Source: Symbiodinium natans
Lineage: Eukaryota; Sar; Dinophyceae; Suessiales; Symbiodiniaceae
DNA length: 64,000 nucleotides
Direction of reading: 5' to 3'
Assembly (NCBI GenBank): GCA_905221605.1
Contig: CAJNDS010001001.1
Span: 931,049-995,048, forward strand
Under the pieces are notes generated by a model. The model was not told the DNA's origin and ran no database searches. It worked only from the letters and a program-made list of their open reading frames with translations. Of the stretch, positions 18,110-27,340 are shown piece after piece. Position numbers and translations under genes: made by a program. Each line of letters opens with the position of its first letter. The stretch's first letter is position 1.

Positions 18110-18403
18110 GCCCCCCCCCCCCCCCCCAAAAAAAAAAAAAAAAAAAACATTCATCCCACATTGACCCTTGTAAGGAAGAATGTGTATTTAAATTTCCGGG
18201 TTGGGCACAGGGAGCTTGAGAAGGTCCAGCCCCCTTGAAAACAATCCCCATACTGACCTCACAAGGAAGAATATGTAGTTGTTGAATTTCCTGGGAATTC
18301 TAGAGCAAATCGTACAGAAAAAACTCTTTTGCCCTACGAGGAGGCATCTTGCCGCGAGCGGTCCGTGTCTTGCGTGGTCGGATGGGCAAGCCGCAGAAGC
18401 CAA
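18110..18403 (-). CDS. Open island with a tandem exon copy and a C/A tract
   Basis: A minus-strand frame of about 70 codons (including CLLVGQKSFFCTICSRIP and FNNYIFFL before GTGAGGTC) is open. Its end, GLDLLKLPVPNP, is homologous at DNA level to exon 18030-18102 (IDFEHLLKFPSSN). A 17C/19A tract at about 18113-18147 separates the copies. This probably contains an upstream exon plus a decayed duplicate. Confidence 0.35.
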
Positions 18404-18568
18404 AGTTTTCAGGGTTTAGGGTTTTTAGAGTTTAGGGTTTAGGGTTTTTAGAGTTTAGGGTTTAGAATTTTTACGGTTTTGGGATTTTAGGGTTCAGGGG
18501 GTTTAGGGTTTTGGGAAGGTATTCGGGCGCCTAACTTAAGGGGATCCTTGTAAGGTTGTGCCAACTAC

Positions 18569-19271
18569 GTCCCAGAACCAAGGTCCCAGAATCTTCTACT
18601 ACAAGTATCCAGTGCTGACCCGATTCTGCCAATCAGCCCCTCCAGGGGTTTAGGGTTTAGGGTTTAGGGCTTAAGGTTTAGGGTGTAGGATAACCCTAAA
18701 CCCTGGACCCGAAACCCTAAAACCCTATCACCTACTCAGGACTGACCTTCTTGCTGATTCCGACCGCATCCGCGTGTGGCTCGGCCGTCCCACCGATCCC
18801 GGCGTGGGATCGTGTGGTCAACGCCTTAAAGGAAACCATCCGGTCCCTCACCTTGCCCCTGGGCTTGGGGTCTGCCCACAGCCCCAAATTAGATCTAAAG
18901 CACAGCTCTGGAAATATTCAATGCTTGGGTGGAGTTCTGGCATTACATTTGGGGGAGGGATGACACACCTGCTAAAGTGTCGGCTAAACGATGTGAAAGG
19001 CTTGTGAGGGCGGTGCCTGAGAAAACTGGGTGAAACAGAAGGAGGGGCAACGCAAACCATAGCTTAGAGTCACCAAATCATCTAGAGGGCTTCGCCTACC
19101 CTGCCTGCAACAAGTCGAGCGCACTGCGCCACGAACCCCCAGAGAACATCGACCTAGTCCTACGGCACATGCCCGAAACCCATGTTCGGGCGGTCTCACG
19201 CGTCCTGCTTCTCTTTGGTCTCCTTCTTCAGGTTCATGCCTGAAGTCGCGTGAGGGCCTCCTTTGGGGCAT
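18569..19271 (-). CDS. Gene model starting with ATG, four exons
   Basis: Exon 1 19100-19271 starts ATG just after an AT-rich stretch and has 57 codons (MPQRRPSRDFRHEPEEGD; 22 begin with G). Exon 2 18969-19025 (FSGTALTSLSHRLADTLA) and exon 3 (right edge 18907; ELCFRSNLGLWADPKPRG, VRDRMVSFKALTTRSHAG, ADAVGISKK) follow in phase. The frame then either stops at TAG (18732-18734) or uses donor GTCAGT to reach 18569-18639 (LIGRIGSALDTCSRRF) across a telomere-containing intron. Donors 1 and 2 are GTAGGCG and GTGTGTC. Plus-strand frames here look like antisense shadows. The protein is basic; function unknown. Confidence 0.55.
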
Positions 19272-19320
19272 ATTTATTTATATGAGTATGTGTATATATA
19301 TATATATTATATATATGTAC
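19272..19320. promoter_or_regulatory. AT-rich stretch upstream of a candidate start codon
   Basis: TATTTATTTATATGAGTATG followed by TATATA repeats lies directly upstream (minus strand) of the ATG at 19271. It could be core-promoter-like, but it may be only a microsatellite. Confidence 0.2.
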
Positions 19321-19469
19321 GTCTGAGACTCTTTCTCACTTTCCAGCGCTGCTCTTTCTCTTTGTTCCCCTCTCCCTCTCTCTGTCTGTCACTCGCTCTT
19401 CTTTCATGCTGCTGCATAAGAGTCTAGCTGAGCGCCCCCCTGTTAGGCGGCCAGAGAATATTCATTCAG

Positions 19470-19733
19470 CAGGTCCTTCGGGCAGGAGATCAGATGGTGC
19501 TGCCTGACCTAACAAAACTCCAGGCGGCTCGGGGTAAAGACATGCACGCCCATCGGCCGGCGTCCATCTTGATCCGTTTTGTTATTCCACCTAAGCCCTT
19601 TTGCATCTGGGACCCGAAACCCTAAACCCTCTTGCCACTGGTCTGAAGTCTAGCCAGTACACATGCAGCACTGCCACTCAAGATCTTCATGAGGGCAAGC
19701 CGAGGAATACAACCATCAACCCTAATTTTTTGA
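19470..19733 (+). CDS. Two-exon gene model, C-terminal
   Basis: Exon 19470-19533 (QVLRAGDQMVLPDLTKLQ) lies between ATTCATTCAG| and G|GTAAAG. It continues in phase at 19654 after GAAGTCTAG| (STHAALPLKIFMRASRGI) to TGA at 19731-19733. The intron includes a CTTTTGCATCTGGGAC block seen elsewhere in the window. Function unknown. Confidence 0.45.
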
Positions 19734-19970
19734 AACCCTCTCTTCTTCTACCTCTCTCTGCCTGCGCAGCTACAATCCTAGACCCTAAACCCTCAAACCC
19801 TGGAGGTTGGACCCTAAACCCCGAAGCCCCCACTGAGAAGTCCGAGCTGCCTCGGTAGGGGTCGAAGTCAGGATTGAAGTAGTCCTTGGCATGGGAAAAT
19901 GGGTCTAGGGTTTATAGGGTTTGGGGTTTAGGGCTTATAATTCAGGGCGTGCGTCTGAAGAATGGGGTAA

Positions 19971-20078
19971 GGGGGGAAGGTGCGTTGGGGGGGGGGAGGG
20001 GGGGGAGGGGGGGGGGAGGGGGGGGGAGGGGGGGGGGGAGGGGGGGGGGAGGGGGGGGGCGGAGGGGGGGGGGCCTTT
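19971..20078 (+). repeat. G-rich array of (G)7-10 A units
   Basis: About 100 bp consists of G-runs of 7-10 separated by single A. It has very high potential for G-quadruplex formation. It is not telomere-type. Confidence 0.9.
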
Positions 20079-20249
20079 CCTGAATTCGCGGTTGCATGTC
20101 TGGCGAGCCCTAAACACTAAACCCTATAAACCCTAAACCCTGAAGAGCTCTGCGTTTACAGCCTGAGGGGTGAAGACTTGTGCTGAGTTTACCGGGCAAT
20201 AAGACCTAAACTGTGAACCCTGAACCCTGAACCCCCAAACCCTGAACCC

Positions 20250-20540
20250 TTATTCATAGCCTAACTGGGCAGCATGAACCCGAACAGAAAAGCACTGCCA
20301 TACAGGGGTCGGAGTCATTTCTAGTAGTATTCCCTTGTTGTCCCTATACAAAGTAAGCTATAATAATCCCCAACACCCTGTTCTAACTATTGCTGAAGCC
20401 ACATGAGGGAAATCATGAAGAGTCTCGCAACCAAAAAATGAGGAATTCTTATAGGAGCCAACCATTTGGGCTTCAGGATGTAGGGCCCAAGGCAGGTGTG
20501 AGTGTAGGGTTTGGGGTGCAGGGGTTTCATCACATGTGTC
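20250..20540 (-). CDS. Two-exon gene model with family K as intron
   Basis: Exon 20388-20540 has 51 codons (DTCDETPAPQTLHSHLPW, QMVGSYKNSSFFGCETL, FPHVASAI) after GGTCCCGCAG|. The family K element 20295-20387 begins GTTAGAACAGGG and ends TGTATGGCAG. The frame resumes in phase (CFSVRVHAAQLGYE) and stops TAA at 20250. Function unknown. Confidence 0.5.
20295..20387 (-). mobile_element. Family K element in intron position
   Basis: Contains GGGGATTATTATAGC... and GGGAATACTACTAGAAATGACTCCGACCCC, the conserved K interior and right arm (compare 52571-52676). It supplies GT and AG to the model. Confidence 0.6.
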
Positions 20541-20675
20541 CTGCGGGACCAAATGAGCCCTGAAAGGGTCTATGGTTCATATAGCTTAATTGGAGTTGTA
20601 GTCGTATAGGGTATATGGCCCCAAGTTTTGGGGGGGTTCGGTTTCAAGGATTGTCCGGGTCCTTAAAGCGGATCC

Positions 20676-20744
20676 CTAGTACAAGTCATAGTCCCGATTT
20701 GGCAGCCAGGTCCAAGCAGGTTCAAAAACCCGACAACTCTTAAC
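20676..20744 (-). CDS. Candidate C-terminal exon
   Basis: VKSCRVFEPAWTWLPNRD, then YDLY and TAG, after GGCTTCAG|. Tryptophan-rich and plausible. Function unknown. Confidence 0.35.
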   Translation of the reverse strand, partial: VKSCRVFEPAWTWLPNRDYDLY

Positions 20745-21031
20745 CTGAAGCCCTGAAACACGTGAACCCCAAAATTCTAAAGCCCCCAAACCGTTTGGCC
20801 CAAACACCCTTAAAATCCCTAAACCCCCCAAAAACGGTAAAAACCCGAAACCCTTAACTCCCCCCCCCACCCTCTTGAAACCTAAAACCCTACAAAACAC
20901 GACCGAGGCCTCGATCCCTGCCCAAGTGGGTTGGGGGGTGAGGAGGTTTCAGGGATCTCGTTGGGGCACCTTTCAACCCTGAGAGCCTCAATTCCACGAC
21001 CTTAGAGGCTCGGAGGCTCCAAAAAAAACCC

Positions 21032-21113
21032 TCCTACAGAGGGACCGCTGCCTCCTAAGGAGTCTCAATTTCTGAGAGGGACTGCTACCTCCTAAGGAGT
21101 CTCAATTTCTGGG
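21032..21113 (+). repeat. Tandem duplication, about 37 bp
   Basis: GAGGGAC(C/T)GCT(G/A)CCTCCTAAGGAGTCTCAATTTCTG occurs twice in direct tandem. Each copy contains the short palindrome CCTCCTAAGGAG. Confidence 0.8.
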
Positions 21114-21136
21114 GTTTTGAGGGCCCAAGAGCCTTA

Positions 21137-21592
21137 TTAGGGCGGGGTTGTGAAAACCCAAGGCGCGTCGGCTTCCGTGCGCGCGTTGCTCGGCACGAGT
21201 GTTCCCTCGATCTCGTCTTTCCAGGACTCGTAGCACTGGGCGCGCAAGGAGGGGAAGCCGGACCGGAATGTCAACAAGCAAACACACGCACATGCACATA
21301 CACACATACATGCATGCATACATACATACATACCTACATACATACACAATTACATATATATATGTACATATATTAACATGAAGACACTACCAGCGCTGCG
21401 TGGAAGAGCGACAAACTTTTTGAACAGGCTGTCCACTTTGGGGTTTAGGGTTGGTTTAGTGACCCTCTGCACTCACTCTAGCCGCGAACCTTGCGTCGGG
21501 GAGAAACTTCAGCCAAGACGCCACAAGGAGGAGGAAAGCAATGCCGATCGCCCCAATGACATTCCAGGAGTAATCGTCCCCTCGCCACGCTC
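21137..21592 (-). CDS. Two-exon gene model: membrane helix and C-terminal tail
   Basis: Exon 21477-21592 (38 codons) has DDYSWN followed by the hydrophobic VIGAIGIAFLLLVASWL and PDARFAAR, ending AGA|GTGAGT, a consensus-like donor. Exon 21137-21235 continues in phase (CYESWKDEIEGTLVPSNA, TEADAPWVFTTPP) to TAA. The intron contains a CATA microsatellite and telomere-like DNA. Codon bias is strong in both exons. Probably a single-pass membrane protein near its C-terminus; family unknown. Confidence 0.6.
21280..21375 (+). repeat. CATA/CACA microsatellite
   Basis: Degenerate (CATA)n with CACA and TATA, about 95 bp. It would lie inside the intron of the 21137-21592 model. Confidence 0.85.
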
Positions 21593-21724
21593 CTAGGCAT
21601 GGAGCTTCATCAAAATTAGAGGCCCATCTAGATACCTATATACATATTATACATATATATATATATATGTATATGATTCTTCGAACTATAGCCAGAGCCC
21701 CAAAAGCTCAAATACCCCGAAAGA

Positions 21725-21805
21725 CTAAAGTAGTGCGTATGCTGCGAACCCCCCTCCAAAAAAGAGTGACACCACGAATTCAGGGAAACTCTTGGGCATG
21801 AGCTT
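21725..21805 (-). CDS. Candidate hydrophobic exon
   Basis: LMPKSFPEFVVSLFFGGG then FAAYALL and TAG, after GGGACCCTGAAG|. It may belong to the gene at 21137-21592, but the phases were not reconciled. Confidence 0.3.
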   Translation of the reverse strand, partial: KLMPKSFPEFVVSLFFGGGFAAYALL

Positions 21806-22049
21806 CAGGGTCCCATGATGTATTCTTACAAAACACCAATATAGCACATAAGTACATATGTGTCTATGTACATATATATATATATATATGTGTATGAAGG
21901 GGGGGTTAATCTTGGGGGTGAAGGGACAAAAACCACTATACCCCACCCGCAAAAAAACCCAAAGCAGCCAACCCTAAACCCCAAACCCTAAACCCCAAAC
22001 CCTAAACCCTAAACCCTAAACCCTAAACCCCAAACCCTAAACCCTAAAC

Positions 22050-22137
22050 CTCCGGCCCAGCTGCCCAGTTTTTGCATGGCGGCCTCGCGGCCGGTGAACT
22101 CCTCCGTGGCATCCTTGAAGGCCTTGGCCGGCAGCTG
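22050..22137 (-). CDS. Candidate internal exon flanked on both sides by telomere arrays
   Basis: QLPAKAFKDATEEFTGRE then AAMQKLGSWAG, from GGGTACAG| to G|GTTTAGGGTTTAGGG. First-position G is 13 of 29. CCCTAAA arrays flank both sides (21968-22049 and 22152-22212). This is the clearest single case of an exon-like island whose introns would be almost pure telomere-type repeat. Confidence 0.55.
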
Positions 22138-22386
22138 CTGTACCCTGGAGTACCCTAAACCCTAAACCCTAAACCCTAAACCCTAAACCCTAAACCCTAA
22201 ACCCTAAACCCGAAACCACGATAGGGGCCTTCATTTGTTAGAGTAGGGTTTTGGGTGGTTGTTCTGGTAGAATTAATAAGGAGGAACATAAGGGAATGCT
22301 ACTAGTAATTATCGACCCCTAGAGTAGCCCCCCTAAAAATTGCAAGGACAGGTGGTTTGCCAGTTTTTGGTTTTTTCAGTTCTTAC

Positions 22387-22719
22387 CTTGGTGCACCCGT
22401 GTTTCGCTTTGTTCAGCTTCCTGATGTGGGGGTCTTTAGAATCAACCGTCTTTTTTGGGCGAGGCTTTTTCAATTGTTTGCCTTCTGCTGGCTCCAAAAC
22501 AAACTCAGGTACGAAAGCTCCAAAGCCCTAATGAGGGTGGAGGGTTCATTAAGGGCTGCGCCAGTCTTCTGCTCAACGCTCAAACCACCAACCCAACATT
22601 CGCCTCACTCCACCGTGGTTCAGGGTTCTGGCTTTATAACCTTAGGCTCTAAGGCCTCTTACTTTCGGGCTTTTGGGCCAGTAGGCCTTCTTGTATATGT
22701 TTTTTGGGCATTTCTGAGC
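22387..22719 (-). CDS. Three-exon gene model, lysine-rich protein
   Basis: Exons 22663-22719 (QKCPKNIYKKAYWPKSPK|GTAAGAGG), 22589-22627 (NPEPRWSEANVGL|GTGGTTTG) and 22387-22527 (47 codons, including FGAFVPEFVLEPAEGK and DPHIRKLNKAKHGCTK|GTAAGA) join in phase 0 with good splice sites. The protein is basic, as in nucleic-acid-binding or ribosomal proteins, but no family is assigned. A long plus-strand open frame (22357-22776) overlaps and is judged an antisense shadow because its splice support is poorer. Confidence 0.55.
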
Positions 22720-22934
22720 CTACGGGTTCGGGTTCAGGGTTTAGCTGGGTTGGGGCCTCATGGCCTTCTCATATAAGTGTTTGGGCTGTTTTGGGCCTAA
22801 GGCTTCTGAGGGTAGTTGCATGGTCCCTTAGTTTGTATGGGCCCTTAAAAGGGGACCCATTACATGCACCCGCATTCCGCGCAATCGACCCCCCCCCCTT
22901 CCCAATGGTATCCCCCGCCCCCTGCCCGTTAACC

Positions 22935-23330
22935 CTAAAACGCCATGGACCACAGCAAAGGGAAGAGAGAAACCCTCAACCTAAACCCCAAACAAGCCCT
23001 AAAACCTAAACCCACCAATGAACCACGGGGGAGAAGGGTAAACCCGAAACCTTGGCCCTGAACCGTAAACCCAGCACGAACCACAGGGGGGAGAGGGCAA
23101 ACCATAAACCTACCATGACCCCAAACCTTGAACCCTAAACTCTCAACCCGCCGTGAACCAATGGACCAAGGGGGTCAGAGTGAAAATCCTGAACTCCACA
23201 GCCAAACCCCAACCCCTAAACCCATGAACCACCGGGTGGGGGGAGGAACCCAAAACCCACCATGAACCACAGGTGGGGGGGGGGGGGGATTACCATGGCC
23301 GGGGGGGGGGGGGGGGGGGGGGGGCGTGCG
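22935..23330 (+). repeat. Imperfect minisatellite, about 70-bp unit
   Basis: About six degenerate copies share (C)ACCATGAACCACAGGGGGGAG followed by a CCCTAAA-like tract. The last copy passes into long G-runs (23275-23324). Confidence 0.6.
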
Positions 23331-23413
23331 TGAATAGGCTCATATATATATATATATATTCATATAATATACCCCTTATATACCCCATATATATATATAC
23401 ATGTACTATACAC

Positions 23414-23514
23414 ATTAAGTCCCAGGCTTCGTTTTTGCTTTTCGAAGTGTTGGGGGCTAATGAGTTAAGGGCCACTCCATGCAGCTGGCGGGCACGAGTT
23501 GACGCATCCATTTC
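23414..23514 (-). CDS. Candidate exon next to telomere array
   Basis: EMDASTRARQLHGVALNS, then LAPNTSKSKNEAWDL, after ACCCTTTCAG|, with donor |GTGTATAG. The plus strand is also open here (30 codons ending TGA), so the strand is uncertain. Confidence 0.35.
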
Positions 23515-23718
23515 CTGAAAGGGTTTAGGGTTTAGGGTTTAGGGTTTAGGGTTTAGGGTTTAGGGTTTCGGGTTTAGGGTTCCTTAACCCTAAACCCCAA
23601 ACCCTAAACCATTTCTGCCACTGGACTGAAAGGCTAGCCAGAACAAACCCTAAACCCTATACACCCTAAACCCTACTGTTGGTTTTTGCTTTAGGGGTTG
23701 CGGGCTTGGGGTTGACAG

Positions 23719-23963
23719 ATGTGGTACGGGAAGGGCCATGGAACAGGGCTCTCTCCACTGAAGCGGACAAAACCCCTTTTACAGAGGCAGCGAGGCTCTT
23801 GCAGGGTAGCTCCATTCCCTCTAGTCCTGTATGGGAAAGTGCCTTGGAATCCCAAACCCTAAGCCCTAAACAACACCCCGCCCCCTAGGTCCTCCTCGGC
23901 CCAGGCCATCGTGGGAAACATCAGCGCTCCCTCAGCAACATCGCTCCGCTTGGGCTTGCTTTG
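23719..23963 (+). CDS. Two-island gene model
   Basis: Exon 23719-23805 (VVREGPWNRALSTEADKT, PFTEAARLLQ) lies between GGGTTGACAG| and G|GTAGCTCC, with 12 of 28 codons starting with G. It can be joined in phase to 23905-23963, ending |GTGACTTTT at a family A fragment. A second frame is open in the latter island. Confidence 0.4.
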
Positions 23964-24129
23964 GTGACTTTTAAGTAGGGCGATAAGCAGGGTAACTATG
24001 GCTTTAACCCATTTAGATTACTTTTAACATTACTTATACGTACCGATGAACCTTAAGTGGGGCTTACTTGGAGACCTTTCAGTACTTGGAGGTCCATGGT
24101 ACTTTCTCACCAGTTATGACTGTACTTAT

Positions 24130-24680
24130 ATCCCAGAAAGCCGTAAACCCCTTAATTGTACCCCCAAACCCCACTTGTCATGCCCTATAACAGCCCAAAC
24201 CCTTCTCCCCCACACCCCCTCAAAAAACATTAAGACCCTGCACACCACAGCACAAGAGGGCGCTGAGGCCCCTTAAGGCCCCTAAGGCCCGTTAAGGCCG
24301 TTCAAGGCGTTTAAGGCCCCTTAAGGCCCCTTGAGGCCCCTTGCTTGGAGGTTCATGGGTACTGATTAAACAATTATAACTGACTTATTATAACCCACTT
24401 ATAAGCCCCTTAAGTGCCCTAAAAGGGTTGTAAGTACAGTTATAATTGGTTAACAAGTACCATGAACCTCCAGGTAGGGATGATGGTTATGTAGCCTACT
24501 CAAACCCCTTAATTGCACCCCCCAAACCCCATTTGTCACACATAACAGCCCGAACCCTTCTTGCCCCCGCCCCCTCAAAAATATTTGAGCCCTACACCCC
24601 ACAGCTCAAGAGGGTGCTGAGGCCCCTTAAGGCCCCTTAAGGCATTCAAGGGCCCTTAAGGCCCCTTGAGGCCTTACACC
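24130..24680 (+). repeat. Direct duplication of about 160 bp ending in CCTTAAGG arrays, with family A between
   Basis: CCCCTTAATTG(T/C)ACCCCC... through GGCGCTGAGGCCCCTTAAGG (about 24149-24340) recurs at 24505-24680 with minor changes. Each copy ends in a GGCCCCTTAAGGCCCC array rich in the palindrome CCTTAAGG. A full family A element (24344-24475) sits between them. The block looks duplicated together with adjacent element sequence. Confidence 0.75.
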
Positions 24681-24722
24681 CCTGAACCCTAAACCCTAAA
24701 CCCTCAACCCTAAACCCTAAAC

Positions 24723-24806
24723 CCCTTGAGGCCCCCGACCAGGCCGAGCGCGGCATGGGGCTTCGGGGCGCTGACGAAGGCGCGGAAGCTGAGGCCGGCT
24801 GTGGCC
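24723..24806 (-). CDS. Candidate internal exon with telomeric donor
   Basis: TAGLSFRAFVSAPKPHAA then LGLVGGLK, from CCCCTCTCAG| to GG|GTTTAGGG. The segment is hydrophobic and alanine-rich, with a strong pyrimidine tract before the acceptor. Function unknown. Confidence 0.5.
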
Positions 24807-24821
24807 CTGAGAGGGGAGGCG

Positions 24822-24888
24822 CTAGGGTTTAGGGTTTAGGGTTTAGGGTTTAGGGTTTAGGGTTTAGGGTTTAGGGTTTAGGGTTTAG
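24822..24888 (+). repeat. TTTAGGG array
   Basis: Nine TTTAGGG units immediately beside the exon-like island 24723-24806. From about 24890 to 25250 the sequence decays into TTTAGGG-like fragments with no gene that I can support. Confidence 0.9.
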
Positions 24889-25375
24889 CGTGGTTGCAAA
24901 CGGTTTAGGGTCTAGGATGGTTTAGGGTGTAAGGTTAACAGGTTGAAAGAGCTTCTGAGGAGTTTTTAAGGATTTCGAGGACCATAAGGGTTAAGGGTTG
25001 CAGTGTGGGTTCTCTCTACGGGTTTACTATAAGGGCTACAGGGTTGTAGGGGAGCTCATTGGAATTCAGAAGGGCTGTAGGGTGTACACGGGCTTAAACA
25101 GTTCACAGGATTCATAAGGGCTTATTGGTTTCAAAGGTTTATAGGCCTATAGGGTTTATGAGGAGAGAAAGAAAGTCGGGGCTCTGGAAACTTCTTATCC
25201 CGCTGGTTGCGGGTTAGGGTTCGCTTAGGGCTTTCTTGGCAGGGTTGAGGCCCCTATAAATCCTAAGCTTTTTAAACCCTAAACCCTAAACCGAATTTGT
25301 AGCAGGATGTGGCGGGCTCAGGGGGCATAAGGGGGCATTCCTGTGTAGTTGCTTCGGGCCCTGACGAATGTTTTG

Positions 25376-25575
25376 GGGCCTGAATAATTGGAATAGTTTT
25401 TTTTTTTTTTGGGGGGGGGGTATTATAGTATGATTACAAAGGGGCCGTAAGGGAATATCATTAGTAATCATTCCGACCCTTTGAAGCACTGGGGGTTCGA
25501 GGAGTCAACAAGAATGCCCTAAACGAAGTGGACATATACACCGCTGGCGCGAGAGTGCAACACCCCCACCGTTGA
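25376..25575 (+). CDS. Candidate C-terminal exon after a family K element
   Basis: The K element (25376-25486) has a 12T/10G tract and ends ATTCCGACCCTTTGAAG|. The next frame, LGVRGVNKNALNEVDIYT, then AGARVQHPHR, ends TGA at 25573-25575. The donor side of this K copy lacks a clear GT. Other frames are open too. Confidence 0.35.
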
Positions 25576-26238
25576 GGGAGTACTGGCATCCTCATAATCT
25601 AAAGGCAAGTTACATAGTCACTGAATATGGTGCCTTACCTTCTGCAGGGCGTTCTGAAGCATGGGCCTTGGGTATTCTAGGGTATATCAGGGGCATGTCA
25701 TGATGTCCCAATGGAGGGTCTGTACTAAGAAACCTTGCAACTGCCCATGACAGAAACAAGGCCAACCTCGCACCTCAGCCAGTCTTATAAGGCATGCTGT
25801 CAGTCTCCGCAAACACCAATGTCCCCCTTTTGGAACCCAGACCCGGAGCCCTGAACCCCAAACCCCAAACCCGAAACACTACACCCTAAACCCCACCACC
25901 CCGAATCCCTAAACCCTAAACCCTAAACCCTAAACCCCACCACCCCGCATCCCTAAACCCCCTCCCAAGCGGCAAGACCAGGAGAGCCAGGATGGGCCCT
26001 CGGTTTTGGGGTTTAGGGTTTAGGGTTTGGGCTTTAGGGCTAGGGTTTAGGATTTGGGGTTTAGGGCTAGGGTTTAGGGCTAGGGTTTAGGGTCTGGGGT
26101 TTAGGGTTTCGGTGTTTGGGGGCTTATAGGAGCAAGTCCCAAACCCTGCAAAGGCTCTCCCTTCAAAGGGCTCTCCCTGTCCTGACCCACAAATGATGGT
26201 CCAGGGAGTTCTACACCTAGCTAGTAGGTCCCTGAAAG

Positions 26239-26382
26239 TCATTGGGTGTACTTGCCCTCATAAACGAGCCCCCAACCCTTGAAAAACAACCGCATGTGTG
26301 TCTCTGCGCTTCTTATGGCCAGCACAGCTGAAACGAATGTTGTCAACCAGTGGTATGTGGGGCTGTTGAGTCTACGTGTTGG
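26239..26382 (-). CDS. Candidate C-terminal exon, 47 aa
   Basis: PTRRLNSPTYHWLTTFVS, AVLAIRSAETHMRLFF and WGLVYEGKYTQ, stop TGA, after AAAACTTCAG|. Mixed hydrophobic/basic composition. Function unknown. Confidence 0.45.
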   Translation of the reverse strand, partial: PTRRLNSPTYHWLTTFVSAVLAIRSAETHMRLFFKGWGLVYEGKYTQ

Positions 26383-26483
26383 CTGAAGTTTTGGGGCTTG
26401 GAAAGGGGTTGAGGGCTTGGGGCACACCACCAACACCACATTAAGAAGAAGGAGGGTCCAGGGAACCCGCCCAAAACTTTATT

Positions 26484-26708
26484 TTAAATGCTGGAACAAA
26501 AGCCGGACCCCGCAGTCCACCCCCCAAACCCTAAAAACACTTCTGCAGCATGCATGCGTGGGTCCTCGCCTGGATCAAACCCTAAAGCCTTGAGCCCTAA
26601 ACCTAAACCCTGAACCCGAAACCGGACCGAATTTATGACAATTGGCCAACTATCCTCAACTCGTCTTCCTTGCGCGCGAGCAGCTACGCGACACCATGGC
26701 GGTCCACT
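26484..26708 (-). CDS. Open 74-codon exon that reads through TTTAGGG-like DNA
   Basis: After TAATTTTGGAG| the frame reads SGPPWCRVAARAQGRRVE, DSWPIVINS, then the repeat-derived RVQGLGLGLKALG, then DPGEDPRMHAAEVFLGFG to TAA at 26484. The 27-bp TTTAGG-like insert keeps the frame, so it may be translated. If spliced from GTTTAGG to TTTAG, the frame also continues. Confidence 0.4.
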   Translation of the reverse strand, partial: SGPPWCRVAARAQGRRVEDSWPIVINSVRFRVQGLGLGLKALGFDPGEDPRMHAAEVFLGFGGWTAGSGFCSSI

Positions 26709-27065
26709 CTCCAAAATTAGTCGTCACTTAGGGAATTTGGGCCAAAACGCTGATGCCCTGTTTGTGTAGGATTTGGGTTTGGAAACTTTAGACATGGGTT
26801 ACTCCAAGCACGATAATTGCTCTACTAGATGGCCCGAAGGGAACCCCCATAAACTACCCTGACCCTTAATTAAACCCCCTATGAAACCATACAGGAAGCC
26901 CTCAAACCCTTAGATGTTGGGGTTTGCCACCCGCCCAGCACTCGCGCAGTGCGGGGACAACTTCAAAGGGCGACTGCTTCACACAGCCAACTCGCTCCGA
27001 CCCCCGCGGAAGACCAACACAGGGGTTAGTCACTTGGCAAGACGACTTTGGAGTTTAGGACTTAG

Positions 27066-27246
27066 GTTTGGGGCTCGTGGTTTTACTTCGAAGCCGTCCC
27101 TCGTGCTGAGGGCATGGGCAGACTTGAGGGTTACTTCGGTTCGTCTGGCGAGGGTTCGGGCGCAGCTCCGGCATCTGAATTTTGCTTTAACTTCATAGGG
27201 GTTCTTCCAAACACGCACGCGATCACGAGCATACGACTGTCGCAAG
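27066..27246 (+). CDS. Candidate internal exon, 60 codons
   Basis: Open from TTTAGGACTTAG| to G|GTCAATTTG. It includes WGSWFYFEAVPRAEGMGR, YFGSSGEGSGAAPASE and CFNFIGVLPNTHAITS. About 45% of its codons start with G. The acceptor lies in a TTTAGG-like tract. Other frames here are open but less biased. Function unknown. Confidence 0.5.
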
Positions 27247-27340
27247 GTCAATTTGACTGGGCTGGGGGAGGGTCGGGAATATTACAGGGCGCCAACCCCC
27301 CCCCCCCCCCAAAAAAAAAAAAAAAAAAAAAGCTATGAAG

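Noticed and set aside
18740-19007. Two long overlapping plus-strand frames (about 70-89 codons)
   Set aside because: The minus-strand model with an ATG, good splice sites and higher codon bias explains the region better.
19886-20136. Glycine-rich and proline-rich ORFs on both strands
   Set aside because: They arise from the G-run array at about 19971-20078 and have no unique protein-like segment.
22357-22776. 139-codon plus-strand ORF
   Set aside because: Hydrophobic and long, but the minus strand has three in-phase islands with GTAAGA/GTAAGAGG donors over the same DNA, so this is probably an antisense shadow.
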